In this document: positions 1 through 8,630 of the stretch, piece by piece
Layout: each line of letters begins with the position of its first letter
How positions within the stretch are numbered: the first letter of the stretch is position 1
DNA from: Hymenobacter arizonensis
GTDB taxonomy: Bacteria; Bacteroidota; Bacteroidia; Cytophagales; Hymenobacteraceae
Direction: 5' to 3'
DNA length: 64,000 bases
NCBI RefSeq assembly: GCF_900115775.1
Contig: NZ_FOXS01000006.1
Coordinates: 124,001-188,000 of the forward strand
The notes under the pieces: generated by a model
Databases searched by the model: none
The model's input: the letters and a program-made list of their open reading frames with translations, nothing else
Told to the model about the DNA's origin: nothing
Translations under genes and position numbers: made by a program

Positions 1-271
1 TAAAGGAGACGCCCTTGAACATTGAATCAAAAATGCGCTGGTGCGCCAACTGCACATCGGGTCGGCCACGCCACCACATGCCCACAATGTTGACCCAGCT
101 CACATCGGGCGTGGTGTAGGTGGCCATTTCGGAGAATTTATGGTCTTTGTAGTTGGTATCGATGCGCTGGAGCACTTGCCGAATCGCAGCCGCATCGGCG
201 GGTGGTAGTTGTTGGGCGATGGCGCCACGAGCGCCGAGCGCCAGGACCAGGCTGAAGAGGAGGGCTTTCAT
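1..271 (-). CDS. SgcJ/EcaC-like (NTF2-fold) secreted protein, partial
   Basis: The first 90 residues are visible; the gene runs off the window at its 3' end. ATG at 269-271 on the minus strand opens a hydrophobic signal peptide ending near ALGARGAIAQ, so the product is probably exported. The following stretch (RQVLQRIDTNYKDHKF, then TTPDVSWVNIVGMWWRG and HQRIFDSMF) resembles the start of SgcJ/EcaC or DUF4440-type NTF2-fold proteins, small cone-shaped domains that often bind small molecules. The assignment comes from motif recall and no function can be given. Other NTF2-like families such as SnoaL are possible. The next gene upstream on the same strand is an AraC regulator. Confidence 0.7.
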   Translation of the reverse strand, partial: MKALLFSLVLALGARGAIAQQLPPADAAAIRQVLQRIDTNYKDHKFSEMATYTTPDVSWVNIVGMWWRGRPDVQLAHQRIFDSMFKGVSF

Positions 272-343
272 ACGAATAAGAGGGTTGGTTCGGCAGCAAA
301 GCTCCGGTCCAAGGCCCCTGCCCGGGTAGTAAAAAACCGACAT

Positions 344-1192
344 TTATGCGGGCCGGAACGACGAACTGGCGCCCACCACGCGGGTATGCGAGGTTTCGGC
401 GGCCAGTAGCTGCGGGGGCGTCACGCCGGCAAACTCCTTGAAATCGCGCACCAGGTGGCGGTAGTCGTAGTAGCCGACTTGCACGGCCACCGCCAGCCAG
501 TCGAGGTCCGGCTGCGCTTCTTTCAGGCGAAACGCACGATCGAAGCGCACAATGCGGGCGTAGAGCTTGGGCGACATGCCCACCCGCTCGAAAAAGCCCC
601 GCTCAAACTGCCGCGGGCTGAGGCAGGCTTCCGCGGCTAGGTGGTCGAGCGAGGCCGTGGTGCGGCCAGTGGGCAGCAGCGCGGGCAGCAGGCGGTCGAG
701 TGGCCGTTCGGGGTGCGGGCGCAGGCGGCGCAGCGTGCCCAGCAGGTAGGTTTCGAGCACGCCGAGCATGGCCGTGTAGTCGGTGGTTTCGGCCAGCCGG
801 TCTTCTACTTCGGTCACGGCTGGGCCGAGCAGGGCGCGGCTCTCGATGGAGAAATCGAACAGCTCTTTCACCGGCACGCCAAGCAACCGGTGGAGCCCAC
901 CGGGCCAAAACGCAGCACAAACCATGAGGTGATTGGGCGGAAACCGCAAGTCGACCCGTGACACCTGTGGCCCCACCACAATGCTGCGCGGCGACGAAAT
1001 TTCCCGCCCCTGCCCGTAGTGAAAGGTGCGCATTTGGTCGCGCGGATAGAAATACAGCCACTGCTGCGGCGCCGGGGGCATGGGCTTCACGGCCTTCGCG
1101 GGGTCCAGGCCATCGTAGTGCGCGTGCACCAGCATGTAGAACTGGACGTACGGCCGAAGCGGCAGGGCAGGCTGCTGAAAGCGAAGAACCAT
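344..1192 (-). CDS. AraC-family transcriptional regulator (DUF6597-type sensor domain)
   Basis: A 282-residue DNA-binding regulator. Residues 1-160 form a non-cupin N-terminal domain (RPYVQFYMLVHAHY, later FPPNHLMVCAAFWPGG) of the kind seen in AraC proteins with a DUF6597 sensor domain. Residues 180-260 hold the tandem helix-turn-helix: LAAEACLSPRQFERGFFERVG for the first helix pair and GYYDYRHLVRDFKEFAGVTP for the second, the usual AraC signature. ATG at 1192 is preceded by a purine-rich stretch. The ligand and targets are unknown. The neighbouring partial NTF2-like gene (1-271) is on the same strand about 70 bases downstream and could be co-transcribed or a target. Family assignment is firm; function is not. 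Confidence 0.88.
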   Translation of the reverse strand: MVLRFQQPALPLRPYVQFYMLVHAHYDGLDPAKAVKPMPPAPQQWLYFYPRDQMRTFHYGQGREISSPRSIVVGPQVSRVDLRFPPNHLMVCAAFWPGGLHRLLGVPVKELFDFSIESRALLGPAVTEVEDRLAETTDYTAMLGVLETYLLGTLRRLRPHPERPLDRLLPALLPTGRTTASLDHLAAEACLSPRQFERGFFERVGMSPKLYARIVRFDRAFRLKEAQPDLDWLAVAVQVGYYDYRHLVRDFKEFAGVTPPQLLAAETSHTRVVGASSSFRPA

Positions 1193-1329
1193 AATGCCAG
1201 CAGAAGGAGAAGCTTGAAGTTAGCTTTTTTCTGCGGCAAACTGGTGCTATGGCTTAAGAGTGAGGCATTACAGAATAGAGCAGTTATGTAGCTCAGCAAC
1301 TCGCCCGCTTCGCTATTACATAGCCCACC

Positions 1330-1411
1330 TGTCATCCTGAGCGCAGCGAAGGACCTTATCACGCCATACCAAACTAGCGTGATAAGGTCCTTCGCTGCGC
1401 TCAGGATGACA
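1330..1411. repeat. GTCAT-family REP-like inverted pair (copy B1)
   Basis: Two perfect 35-base arms (1330-1364 and 1377-1411) in inverted orientation with a 12-base spacer. Each arm starts TGTCA and contains its own small stem, TCCT paired with AGGA around GAGCGCAGCGA, followed by CCTTATCACG. The pair lies between the AraC gene and the transglutaminase gene, both on the minus strand, and may also act as a transcript-end structure. It belongs with the copies at 19584-19725, 25961-26075, 37589-37681 and 47265-47372. Confidence 0.9.
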
Positions 1412-1424
1412 GATAGGAGAAATG

Positions 1425-2459
1425 CTACTGCTTCACGTCCGCAAATTCGTACGTACGAGCTACTTCCAGGGGCTTGCCATCGGCTTCGGCGTAGGGATAC
1501 ACGAAGTAGTTGAGAGGCGCGGCGGCCTGGCGGGGCACCAGCACCACGTCGCGGCCGCGGGTAAATTCCACGCGGTTTTCATCGTGGGCACCGAAGAAAT
1601 AGTTGCGCTTGCTGGGGTCTTTGGCGGCTTCAGACGCATCGACGGGCACCCAACCGGTTTCGGGGGTGTAGAACTCGGCCCAGCAGTGGTAGCCTTTTAT
1701 TTCGCCCTTGCCGCGCTCGGCGGGCAGTGGCAGGCCGATGCTGAAGCGTGCCGGAATGCCTACCGCCCGGCAGTAGCCGATGAATATGGCGTGGAAATCG
1801 GTGCAGTTGCCGCGGCGGGCATCGCAGGCGTAGTAGATGTCGCCGCGGCCCCAGCCCTGGCCGGTTTTGTCGTAGGTCACGGTGCTCACCACGTGCTCGT
1901 AGATGGCGCGGGCTCGGTCGAGGTTGGTTTTCGCGCTGGCTTTGGTGACGACCTCCTGGGCCTGCTGGCGAATTTGCAGGTCGAGCGGCACGAGGCGGTC
2001 GGGGGCCAGCCAGCGGGCCATGTCGGGGTCGGCCTTTTCCTTGGTCGTGGCTTTTTGGGCGGTTTCCGCGGGGTTGACTTTCAGGTTGAGATGTTCGCGG
2101 CGGGTGATGGTGGCGGTCAGCTTCACCACCAGCGGCGTGGTGGGGGCGTTGGCCAGTTGCAGGTGCAGCATCTGGTTGCCGTAAGCGCCCTTCTCGATTT
2201 TATAGGGCACGGGGGCCTCTATTTTGAGGTTGCGCACGTCCTGGCTGGCATCGGGGTGCGGCAGGGGCAGCCAGAAGTCAAACTCCTTGGTACCGGCTGG
2301 GGGCACCGGCACGGTAGAGGTGCTGGTGAGCACAAACGTGCGGCTGCGGCGGGCCGGAGCGGCCGGATTATTTCCCGACATATTAAAGCTCGGCAGCAGC
2401 ACGCACGCCCCCAGCAGCCCCGCCCAAATGGCGGGGGAACTCAACAATAGCTTCTTCAC
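1425..2459 (-). CDS. Secreted transglutaminase-like cysteine peptidase
   Basis: A 344-residue exported protein. An N-terminal hydrophobic segment (ending near GACVLLPSF) is a signal peptide or lipoprotein-like anchor. The transglutaminase core carries the catalytic triad: Cys219 in GNCTDFHAIF, His258 in GYHCWAEFY and Asp274 in VPVDASEA. The region before it (about 40-130) is a beta-rich domain common in transglut_core proteins. In bacteria this family usually cleaves or rearranges peptide bonds, or acts in unknown envelope processes; the substrate here is not evident. A TAACTTTG box at 2615-2622 on the minus strand is a candidate -7 promoter element. The gene stands alone between two AraC regulator genes. 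Confidence 0.9.
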   Translation of the reverse strand: MKKLLLSSPAIWAGLLGACVLLPSFNMSGNNPAAPARRSRTFVLTSTSTVPVPPAGTKEFDFWLPLPHPDASQDVRNLKIEAPVPYKIEKGAYGNQMLHLQLANAPTTPLVVKLTATITRREHLNLKVNPAETAQKATTKEKADPDMARWLAPDRLVPLDLQIRQQAQEVVTKASAKTNLDRARAIYEHVVSTVTYDKTGQGWGRGDIYYACDARRGNCTDFHAIFIGYCRAVGIPARFSIGLPLPAERGKGEIKGYHCWAEFYTPETGWVPVDASEAAKDPSKRNYFFGAHDENRVEFTRGRDVVLVPRQAAAPLNYFVYPYAEADGKPLEVARTYEFADVKQ

Positions 2460-2614
2460 GATAACAAGGGACTATAACGCTGCTGGCGGGCGTCAGTCTA
2501 GCTGGGGAGGCACCGCGAGCAGCACCCTGCAACGGCCGCCTCCGAAGAAGACGCCCGTTGACCACGCGCCCGAAAGCACGCGCCAGTCAGGGCCAACCAG
2601 ACCCCAGCAGTACC

Positions 2615-2622
2615 CAAAGTTA
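2615..2622 (-). promoter_or_regulatory. Candidate Bacteroidota -7 box upstream of the transglutaminase gene
   Basis: The minus strand reads TAACTTTG, matching the Bacteroidota TAnnTTTG consensus. It lies about 155 bases upstream of the start at 2459. No clear -33 TTG is seen, so this is a weak prediction. Confidence 0.4.
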
Positions 2623-2728
2623 CCTCCTGCGAGGCGGCTGCGGAGCGCAGCACGTGCCAGCTTAACTCTTATTCCGGCCCACAACCGTGTCGCTCCCCTA
2701 TTTTCGCCTCTTTCCGTTACTTCTGCCT

Positions 2729-3586
2729 ATGAAAGCTGCTGGCCCGCCGGTACTGGCACTTGCCTCGTTTCCGCAGCCGCAGGCCCGCACGCCCTACTAC
2801 TGCGAGCGGCTCGAAACGCATGCAGTGCGGTTTCCGCACGTGAACGTGCCCCACGCCCACGATTTCTACCTGCTGCTCTACATCACCGAAGGTACCGGCA
2901 CGCACACCGTGGACCTAGTAACGTATGAGCTCCGGCCCGGCAGTGTGTTTTTTCTGGCGCCCGGACAGGTGCACCACTGGCAGTTGGCAGCCGACACGCG
3001 CGGCTTCGTGGTATTCTTTGACACTGACTTCTACCTGTTCCGTTACCCCGGCAACGCCCTCTACGAGTACCCGTTCTTCGATAGCAGCCACCCGCCGGTG
3101 CTGAGCCTGTCTCCCACCGAAACCGAAATCCGCCCGCTGGCTGAGCGCCTGCTGACTGAGTACCAGGCGCCGCACTCCAATCAGGCCGAAGTTTTCCGGA
3201 GCTACCTGCACCTGTGCCTGGAGCTGGCGGCCCGCCACTACCCCACCCTGCCCGCCGCCGAAGCCAGCCCCGCCCTGCAGCAGATTCGCCAGTTCGGCGC
3301 CCTGCTCAACCAGCACTACCGCACCCTGCGCGGCGTGAGCGACTACGCCGCCCTGCTCCACGTATCGGCCAACCACCTTAACGCCCTGTGCCGCCGCGTG
3401 CTCAACAAAACGGCCAGCACGCTCATCCACGAGCGGGTGGTGGTAGAGGCGCAACGCCTGCTCAGCCACTCGGGGCTGGGCGTGGCGCAGGTGGCTTACG
3501 AGCTAGGCTTTGAAGATGCCTCCTACTTCGTGCGGTATTTCCGCAAATACACTGGCAGCACGCCTGAGGGTTTTCGGCAGCGTTGA
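2729..3586 (+). CDS. AraC-family transcriptional regulator (cupin sensor)
   Basis: A regulator of about 285 residues. The N-terminal half is a cupin-like effector domain (VPHAHDFYLLLYITEG, then LRPGSVFFLAPGQVHHW), the classic AraC arm that binds a small molecule. The C-terminal 90 residues are the double helix-turn-helix, with HVSANHLNALCRRVLNKTAS and GFEDASYFVRYFRKYTGSTP. ATG at 2729 is preferred because the cupin begins soon after it; an in-frame GTG at 2687 would add 14 residues of low similarity. Ligand and regulon are unknown. It is transcribed away from the transglutaminase gene, and the shared 270-base interval may hold both promoters. Confidence 0.9.
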   Translation: MKAAGPPVLALASFPQPQARTPYYCERLETHAVRFPHVNVPHAHDFYLLLYITEGTGTHTVDLVTYELRPGSVFFLAPGQVHHWQLAADTRGFVVFFDTDFYLFRYPGNALYEYPFFDSSHPPVLSLSPTETEIRPLAERLLTEYQAPHSNQAEVFRSYLHLCLELAARHYPTLPAAEASPALQQIRQFGALLNQHYRTLRGVSDYAALLHVSANHLNALCRRVLNKTASTLIHERVVVEAQRLLSHSGLGVAQVAYELGFEDASYFVRYFRKYTGSTPEGFRQR

Positions 3587-3742
3587 TTTGTCCTGTAAGC
3601 GCCTGAAATAGGGCTACGAGGCTGCCTGTCGGCCCTGGTAATTTTGTAGAAACAAGCAAGCGGCTGCATTTATAGCACCGCGCTGACATGCGGGAAAGTC
3701 ATTTGCCCGTATAGTTTTTAGTTACCTCTTATTCTACAGATT

Positions 3743-4159
3743 ATGGCTGACCACATCGAATCATCTACCTTGGCACTGCTGGCACTACGCTGCCCCCGCT
3801 GCCACGAAGGCAAGCTTTTTTCGACCTCTGCGCTCAACATCAGCAAGTTTGCCCGCATGCCCGCTCAGTGCCCCGTGTGTGGGCAGTCGTTCGAGCCGGA
3901 ACCGGGGTTTTACTTTGGCTCGATGTACATCACTTTCGCCTTCAACGTGGCCACCATGTTTGCCGTGGGCGTCCCGCTGTACTACTTTTTTGGCAATCCC
4001 GATACCTGGGTTTATGTGGTGACGGTGACCGCCGTGACGCTGCTGCTCACGCCGCTGATTTTGCGCTATTCCCGCGCCATTATGCTGTATTTGTTTGGCG
4101 GCACGGGCTACGACTCCAGTTGGCACACGCGACGCCGGGCTTCGTCAGAAGCCATATAA
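3743..4159 (+). CDS. DUF983 family zinc-ribbon membrane protein
   Basis: A 138-residue protein of the DUF983 family. The N-terminus carries two Cys pairs, C17-x2-C20 (CPRCHEGKLF) and C43-x2-C46 (CPVCGQSF), a zinc-ribbon arrangement. The motif EPEPGFYFGSMYITF is a hallmark of the family. Two membrane segments follow (about 65-87 and 89-110), with a basic C-terminus. The molecular role of DUF983 proteins is not established. It appears monocistronic: a hairpin terminator lies immediately downstream and the next gene is convergent. Confidence 0.9.
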   Translation: MADHIESSTLALLALRCPRCHEGKLFSTSALNISKFARMPAQCPVCGQSFEPEPGFYFGSMYITFAFNVATMFAVGVPLYYFFGNPDTWVYVVTVTAVTLLLTPLILRYSRAIMLYLFGGTGYDSSWHTRRRASSEAI

Positions 4160-4179
4160 GAAGCAGTTTTTAAAACAGT

Positions 4180-4216
4180 AAAAGCCCCGACCGCGTGAAG
4201 CAGCCGGGGCTTTTTT
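4180..4216. terminator. Bidirectional rho-independent terminator
   Basis: AAAGCCCCG and CGGGGCTTTTTT form a GC-rich stem around a 16-base loop, with A-run and T-run on the two sides. It sits between the convergent DUF983 and M1 peptidase genes and can serve both. Confidence 0.9.
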
Positions 4217-4236
4217 ATTGGATAACCTCCGAATGA

Positions 4237-6234
4237 TTAGCGCAGCACCTGGGCCCGCCACACGTTGTTGCTCGGGTTGGCGTCGGGTAGCAGTTTGGTG
4301 GCGTTGAGGCGCACCAGCGTGAGCGGCGTGGTGGAGTTGTGACGGAAAGTCCAGGTGCCGCCGCGCTGCCAGATTTCTACGGGGAGCTTCACGCGGGTGA
4401 CTTTGCCGCCGGTTTCGGTGATGTCGGCCGTCACGGGCATGGCGGCCTGGCCTCGGTTTTCGATGGTGATGAGGGAGCCCTGGGCGGGGTCCTGGTTCAC
4501 GTAGGCCACAGTGGTCACGGCCTGGTCCAAAATCCAGTTGTTGTATACCCACTCGCGCCAGAACCACGTCAAATCCTCGCCACTGGCCTCGTTCATCGTC
4601 CGGAAAAAGTCCTTGGGCTGGGGGTGCTTGAAGGCCCAGCGCTTGATGTACGTGCGGAAAGCGTAGTCAAACCGCTCGGGGCCCAGTACTTCCGCACGAA
4701 GGAGAAACAGGCCGTAGCCCATCTTAGAATAGGCGGCGTAGCCAAGCATGTTCGAGGGCGTCACGTCGGGCACGGTGTAGGGCGGCACGGTGGTTGGGTC
4801 GGTCATGTAGCGGGTGTTGCCCTGCACCATGCTAGCAGTGTCGTTTATTTGTTTGGCGTACTCGCCGTTGTTGAAGTTGTTGGTGGCCAGAATGTTGATG
4901 AAGGTATTGAAGCCCTCGTCCATCCACGGGTACTTCCGCTCGTTCGAGCCCACTATCATCGGGAACCAGTTGTGGCCGAACTCGTGGTCGGTCACGCCCC
5001 ACAGGCTGGCTTTGCGGGCCTTGGCGCCGCAAAACACAATGCCCGGATACTCCATGCCGCCCACCACGCCGGCCACGTTGGTGGCCACCGGGTAGGTGTA
5101 TTCGTACCACTGCTTGGAGTTGTATTCGATGCTATGCTTCACGTATTCCGTCGAGCGATTCCAGGCCGTGTCCTGGGCCGACTCCACCGGGTACAACGAC
5201 ATTGCCAGCGACTTGCGCCCGCTGGGCAGGTTCATCTTGGCCGCATCCCAGACGAAAGCCGACGACGCGGCCCAGGCTACGTCGCGGGCCTGCTGGCACC
5301 GGAAATGCCAGGTCAGGCGGCCATTTTTGCCGCTGGGGCGCGAGCTGGCCTGCGTCACCTCGTCGGGCGTGCGCAACATTACCGTTTTGTCGGAGCCGGC
5401 GGCCTGGGCCAAGCGGCGCTGCTGGGTGGCGGTTAGCACTTCGGTTGGGTTTACGAGCTCGCCCGAGCCGCCCACGATGAAGTTGGCGGGCACGTTGATG
5501 GTGTAGTCGAAATTGCCGTATTCCAGGTAAAACTCGGCCGTCATGTAGGGCAGCGTGTTCCAGCCTTCCACGTCATCGTACACGGCCATGCGCGGGTACC
5601 ATTGCGCGACTTCGAATATCTCACCGTTTTTGGTTTTGAGGCGGCCCAGGCGGTCGGAGCCGTCTTCGGGGATGTTGAAAGCGTAGCCAATGCGGATGAT
5701 GAGCTTGTCGCCCTTAGGCTTCAGGGCCTCCGGCAGCATGATTTGCATGCGCGTGTCCTGCACGCGGTAGTTGGCTTTCAGCTTCTTGCCGTGCAGCTCA
5801 ATGGTCACCGTCTGCAGGCTGTCGCCGCCCTGAAACCCGCGGGCCGAGTTGCCAAACCGACTGCCTGCCACTGGCGTAGCGGCCGCGCCGCGCGAGTTGG
5901 CGCGGTACAAGTTTTGGTCGAGCTGCAGCCACACAAAGGGCAGCGCATCGGGGCTGTTGTTGGTATAAGTAATGTCGACCGAGGCCGTCACGCGGGCCGC
6001 TTTGTCGTCGAGGCTGGCGTTGATTTTATAGTCGGCGGCGTTTTGCCAGTACTGAGCACCGGGCATGCCGCCCGCCGTGCGGGTTGGGGTAGCCAGCTGC
6101 TCAATAAACGTCGGGTTGAACAACGTCCGGGCATCGTAGGCCGGGCCCGTAACAGGTGCCTGCTGGGCCGAAGCTTCGCCAGTCAGTAGCAGCGCTTCCG
6201 CCACCAAAAAGGCAGAAAGTAACAAGTGTTTCAT
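4237..6234 (-). CDS. M1 family metallopeptidase (secreted aminopeptidase)
   Basis: A 665-residue gluzincin peptidase. ATG at 6234 begins a clean signal peptide ([17 protein letters not shown], cleavage near ASAQ), so it is preferred over an in-frame ATG four codons upstream. The zinc site is HEFGHNW with His417 and His421 as ligands, Glu418 catalytic, and Glu440 in WMDEGFN as third ligand. GGMEYPG upstream is the M1 exopeptidase motif (usually GAMEN). The N-terminal domain (about 60-250) is the beta-sandwich that caps the active site. It probably trims peptides in the periplasm or at the surface; substrate preference is unknown. A TACCTTTG promoter box lies at 6271-6278. Confidence 0.94.
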   Translation of the reverse strand: MKHLLLSAFLVAEALLLTGEASAQQAPVTGPAYDARTLFNPTFIEQLATPTRTAGGMPGAQYWQNAADYKINASLDDKAARVTASVDITYTNNSPDALPFVWLQLDQNLYRANSRGAAATPVAGSRFGNSARGFQGGDSLQTVTIELHGKKLKANYRVQDTRMQIMLPEALKPKGDKLIIRIGYAFNIPEDGSDRLGRLKTKNGEIFEVAQWYPRMAVYDDVEGWNTLPYMTAEFYLEYGNFDYTINVPANFIVGGSGELVNPTEVLTATQQRRLAQAAGSDKTVMLRTPDEVTQASSRPSGKNGRLTWHFRCQQARDVAWAASSAFVWDAAKMNLPSGRKSLAMSLYPVESAQDTAWNRSTEYVKHSIEYNSKQWYEYTYPVATNVAGVVGGMEYPGIVFCGAKARKASLWGVTDHEFGHNWFPMIVGSNERKYPWMDEGFNTFINILATNNFNNGEYAKQINDTASMVQGNTRYMTDPTTVPPYTVPDVTPSNMLGYAAYSKMGYGLFLLRAEVLGPERFDYAFRTYIKRWAFKHPQPKDFFRTMNEASGEDLTWFWREWVYNNWILDQAVTTVAYVNQDPAQGSLITIENRGQAAMPVTADITETGGKVTRVKLPVEIWQRGGTWTFRHNSTTPLTLVRLNATKLLPDANPSNNVWRAQVLR

Positions 6235-6270
6235 GTGAGAAATCAACGAGAAAAGAGGGTCTTAACAAGC

Positions 6271-6278
6271 CAAAGGTA
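6271..6278 (-). promoter_or_regulatory. -7 promoter box for the M1 peptidase gene
   Basis: The minus strand reads TACCTTTG, an exact TAnnTTTG match, 37 bases upstream of the start codon. No convincing -33 TTG was found at the expected distance. Confidence 0.55.
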
Positions 6279-6359
6279 GCCTCGCTCCCACGTCATGTAA
6301 GACTTGCTTTCTTCGTAGTCTTTCGCGCCTGACTCTGCCCCTGGCTACCTTCCGAAAAA

Positions 6360-6728
6360 TCAGGACCTGGCCGCCAGCCGGGCCTGCACCAGCGCCATTA
6401 GCCCGTTGAGGTCGGTGGCATCCATTTCTTCGGCCGGTATAAATGGAGACAGTTCGCCGGTTGGCGCCAGAACAAATGCCGCGGGCAAGCGCTGGCTGCG
6501 CCACTGAGGGTAGTCACGCACAAACTCGTCGCGGTGCAGAAAATCTACCGGCACCGGCAGCGTTTTGATGAACTCCTTCCACTCCGGCAGCATCTGGGTA
6601 GCTCCGTAGGTGATGCCGCAAAGCGAGCACGGGTAGGTGCCCGGCGACAGCAGCTTATGAAACATATCCTTCAGCCCGGGCAGCAGGCCCCCGTCGGCGT
6701 TGTACACAAAAAGCAGGCGCTGGGGCAT
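6360..6728 (-). CDS. Small conserved CxxC protein of unknown function
   Basis: A 122-residue protein starting at ATG 6728 (MPQRLLFVYNADGG); an in-frame ATG eight codons upstream is less likely. It has a C34-x2-C37 pair in PCSLCGITYG, and from memory LLFVYNADGG and WKEFIKTLP recur in small bacterial proteins sometimes labelled GTPase, although no P-loop or other GTPase motif is present here. No signal peptide is seen, so it is probably cytoplasmic. The two cysteines could be redox-active or bind metal, which is a guess. It is transcribed in the same direction as the hydrolase gene upstream, with a gap of about 60 bases. Confidence 0.8.
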   Translation of the reverse strand: MPQRLLFVYNADGGLLPGLKDMFHKLLSPGTYPCSLCGITYGATQMLPEWKEFIKTLPVPVDFLHRDEFVRDYPQWRSQRLPAAFVLAPTGELSPFIPAEEMDATDLNGLMALVQARLAARS

Positions 6729-6791
6729 GATTGCGGAAGGTGGTGCGGGCAAGTTAAACTCCTTTTCAACGAACCTGGTTTGAGGCAGACC

Positions 6792-7469
6792 TTAACGCGT
6801 GCCGGTATCCACGGTCAGGTGTTTCAGCAACCACGCCACCACATCAGCGTCTACCTGTTCGCGGCACTCGTCCAGGCCGTGGCGGCAGCCGGGGTACAGG
6901 CGCAGCTCTTTAGGCTCTTGGGCGCGGGTGTAAATGTTGCGGGAGCACGCATCGGACAGTATTTCATCGGCCTCGCCGTGCACCAACAGCAGGGGCCGCG
7001 GACTCACCCGTGGGGCCAGGTCGGTGCCGTAGGTTTGGCTGCTCATGGCCACCACCGCCGCCACCCGGTTGCTGAGGGCCCCGGCCGCAATCACCACCGC
7101 TCCGCCAAACGAGTGGCCCACCAGCGCTACTGCCTGGTAGCCGCGCTGCTGCACCAGGTACTCGACTGCAATCAGGGTGTCTATCACACAGTTTTCGAGC
7201 TCGTTGGGGTGGCGGTAGTGCAGGCGCAGCGAGGCAACGCCCTGCGCCGCCAGCTGGCCCGCCAGGCGCGGGTACATGCCCCAGGCTGGTCCATCGAGCC
7301 CACCGCCCGAACCACCTACCCACACCACGGCGGGGGCAGCGGCGGGCCCCGGGTGCAGCCGGGCGGGCATGCCGCCGGCGTTGGTGTTCAGCGTCAGCTC
7401 CTCCACGCCGTCTATGGTCAGATGGAGAGTGACCGATTCAAGGGTTAATTCAACCTGCTGCTGTGCCAT
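6792..7469 (-). CDS. Alpha/beta hydrolase (dienelactone hydrolase-like)
   Basis: A 225-residue cytoplasmic hydrolase. The nucleophile elbow is GHSFGG with Ser120, the acid is probably Asp168 in HGEADEILSD, and the base is His197 in CRHGLDE. The oxyanion region is near WVGGSGGGLDG. Size and motif spacing fit the small alpha/beta hydrolases related to dienelactone hydrolase and acyl-CoA thioester hydrolases. The substrate cannot be read from the sequence. No signal peptide is visible. The gene precedes the small CxxC protein gene in the direction of transcription. Confidence 0.88.
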   Translation of the reverse strand: MAQQQVELTLESVTLHLTIDGVEELTLNTNAGGMPARLHPGPAAAPAVVWVGGSGGGLDGPAWGMYPRLAGQLAAQGVASLRLHYRHPNELENCVIDTLIAVEYLVQQRGYQAVALVGHSFGGAVVIAAGALSNRVAAVVAMSSQTYGTDLAPRVSPRPLLLVHGEADEILSDACSRNIYTRAQEPKELRLYPGCRHGLDECREQVDADVVAWLLKHLTVDTGTR

Positions 7470-7569
7470 AGCCGCCCATCAAAATGGTAAGAGTATGCTG
7501 GCTGTACTGCGAGGGGCCAATTTGGTTGTGGTGGAGTTTAACCACAGACGGAAACATGGCATGGCCGCT

Positions 7570-8544
7570 TTATGGCCGGGCCGGGTCCTTGTCGAGGCTC
7601 ATCAGCAGCCCCTGCAGCTCCTGGCTCATCAGCCGCACCGAAGACTGCAGCTCATCGAGCATGTTGGCGCGCTGGGTTAGCTCATCGGCCTCGTATAGGC
7701 CGCCGTTGCCAAATAGCAGGGCCTGCTGCTCGCGGCCGGCTTTGGTATCGGGAGCGGCCAACTGGCCGTAGCGCTGCCAACGCAGGCGGGTGTTGTGGGC
7801 CACCGAGTTTTCGCCCCGGTTACTGAAGGCCTTCTCGGTCAGCATGTACCACACGCCGGGCGGGTACACGCTCGATGCGGGGGCTTCCTGCCAAACATCG
7901 GCCAGCAAATTGCGCGGGTGCGTGAAGCTCACCGTGCGGTGCGACGACAGCGTGAGCAGACCCAGTCCGGCCGTAAGCAGTCCGCCCCCAATTCCGAAAA
8001 TGTACTGCACGGCCTGGTTGCTGCTGACCGTGGTGCCCACGCCCGACACGGCTCCCACGGCAATGGAAAGCACCGTGAGGCGCTGCACGCGGGTGTTGGC
8101 CTGCGCGTTGAGATAGTTGGCTATCTGGTTGGCGCGCTCGCCTTCGCAGTCCAGCTCAGCAGACACGCTCGCCACGGCCACCGTCAGCAGTTGCAGGCGG
8201 CTTTGCACGCGCTGCCGCTCTGCCAGCACGGCCAGCATGTTGGTCGTGGAGGGCTGCAAACGGGCAGTGCGCTCCAGCCGCACCAGAGCCTTAAGCTGGG
8301 GCAGCGCGCCGGCCGCATTCGCCACCAGCAGGCTGCGGCGCGAAAAACGCGCCGTCAAGCCACTGTCCAGCATCGGCTCAATGGCGGGTAGCGGCGTGGT
8401 GGCAAGGTCGTAGGAGTACACCAGCGGCGGCACGCAGTACTCGGCATCGGTTTGCAGCGCGGCACTTACGGGGCGGGTGGTTGTGCAGCTTCCCAGGCCC
8501 AGCAGCAGGGCACTATACAGGAGCAGAAGGGTAGCCTTTTTCAT
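7570..8544 (-). CDS. Lipoprotein of unknown function with hydrophobic helical segment
   Basis: A 324-residue protein that I do not recognise. The N-terminus is a lipoprotein signal peptide with lipobox LGLGSC (Cys20). The body is mainly helical: a long helix with heptad-like pattern (about 90-165) is followed by two hydrophobic stretches (VLSIAVGAVSGVGTTV and YIFGIGGGLLTAGLGLLTL). The C-terminal 60 residues again look helical. The protein is therefore probably anchored in the envelope by a lipid and also by membrane helices. A TACTTTTG box at 8589-8596 may be its promoter. It lies downstream of ackA on the same strand. Confidence 0.78.
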   Translation of the reverse strand: MKKATLLLLYSALLLGLGSCTTTRPVSAALQTDAEYCVPPLVYSYDLATTPLPAIEPMLDSGLTARFSRRSLLVANAAGALPQLKALVRLERTARLQPSTTNMLAVLAERQRVQSRLQLLTVAVASVSAELDCEGERANQIANYLNAQANTRVQRLTVLSIAVGAVSGVGTTVSSNQAVQYIFGIGGGLLTAGLGLLTLSSHRTVSFTHPRNLLADVWQEAPASSVYPPGVWYMLTEKAFSNRGENSVAHNTRLRWQRYGQLAAPDTKAGREQQALLFGNGGLYEADELTQRANMLDELQSSVRLMSQELQGLLMSLDKDPARP

Positions 8545-8588
8545 AGTGCGGAAAGCTTGGATGAGGCCACAGCTACGCCTAATCTCTG

Positions 8589-8596
8589 CAAAAGTA
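8589..8596 (-). promoter_or_regulatory. Candidate -7 box upstream of the lipoprotein gene
   Basis: TACTTTTG on the minus strand fits TAnnTTTG and lies 45 bases before the start codon at 8544. Confidence 0.45.
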
Positions 8597-8630
8597 TTGG
8601 TGACTGTAAGACTACGTGGTCAATAATCAC

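Noticed and set aside
1422-2450. A 342-codon plus-strand frame opposite the transglutaminase gene
   Set aside because: It is a Gly/Val/His-rich shadow of the minus-strand gene, with no domain and no promoter.
4339-5436. A 365-codon plus-strand frame within the M1 peptidase gene
   Set aside because: It mirrors the M1 coding sequence on the other strand and shows the usual Gly/His/Arg-rich shadow pattern.
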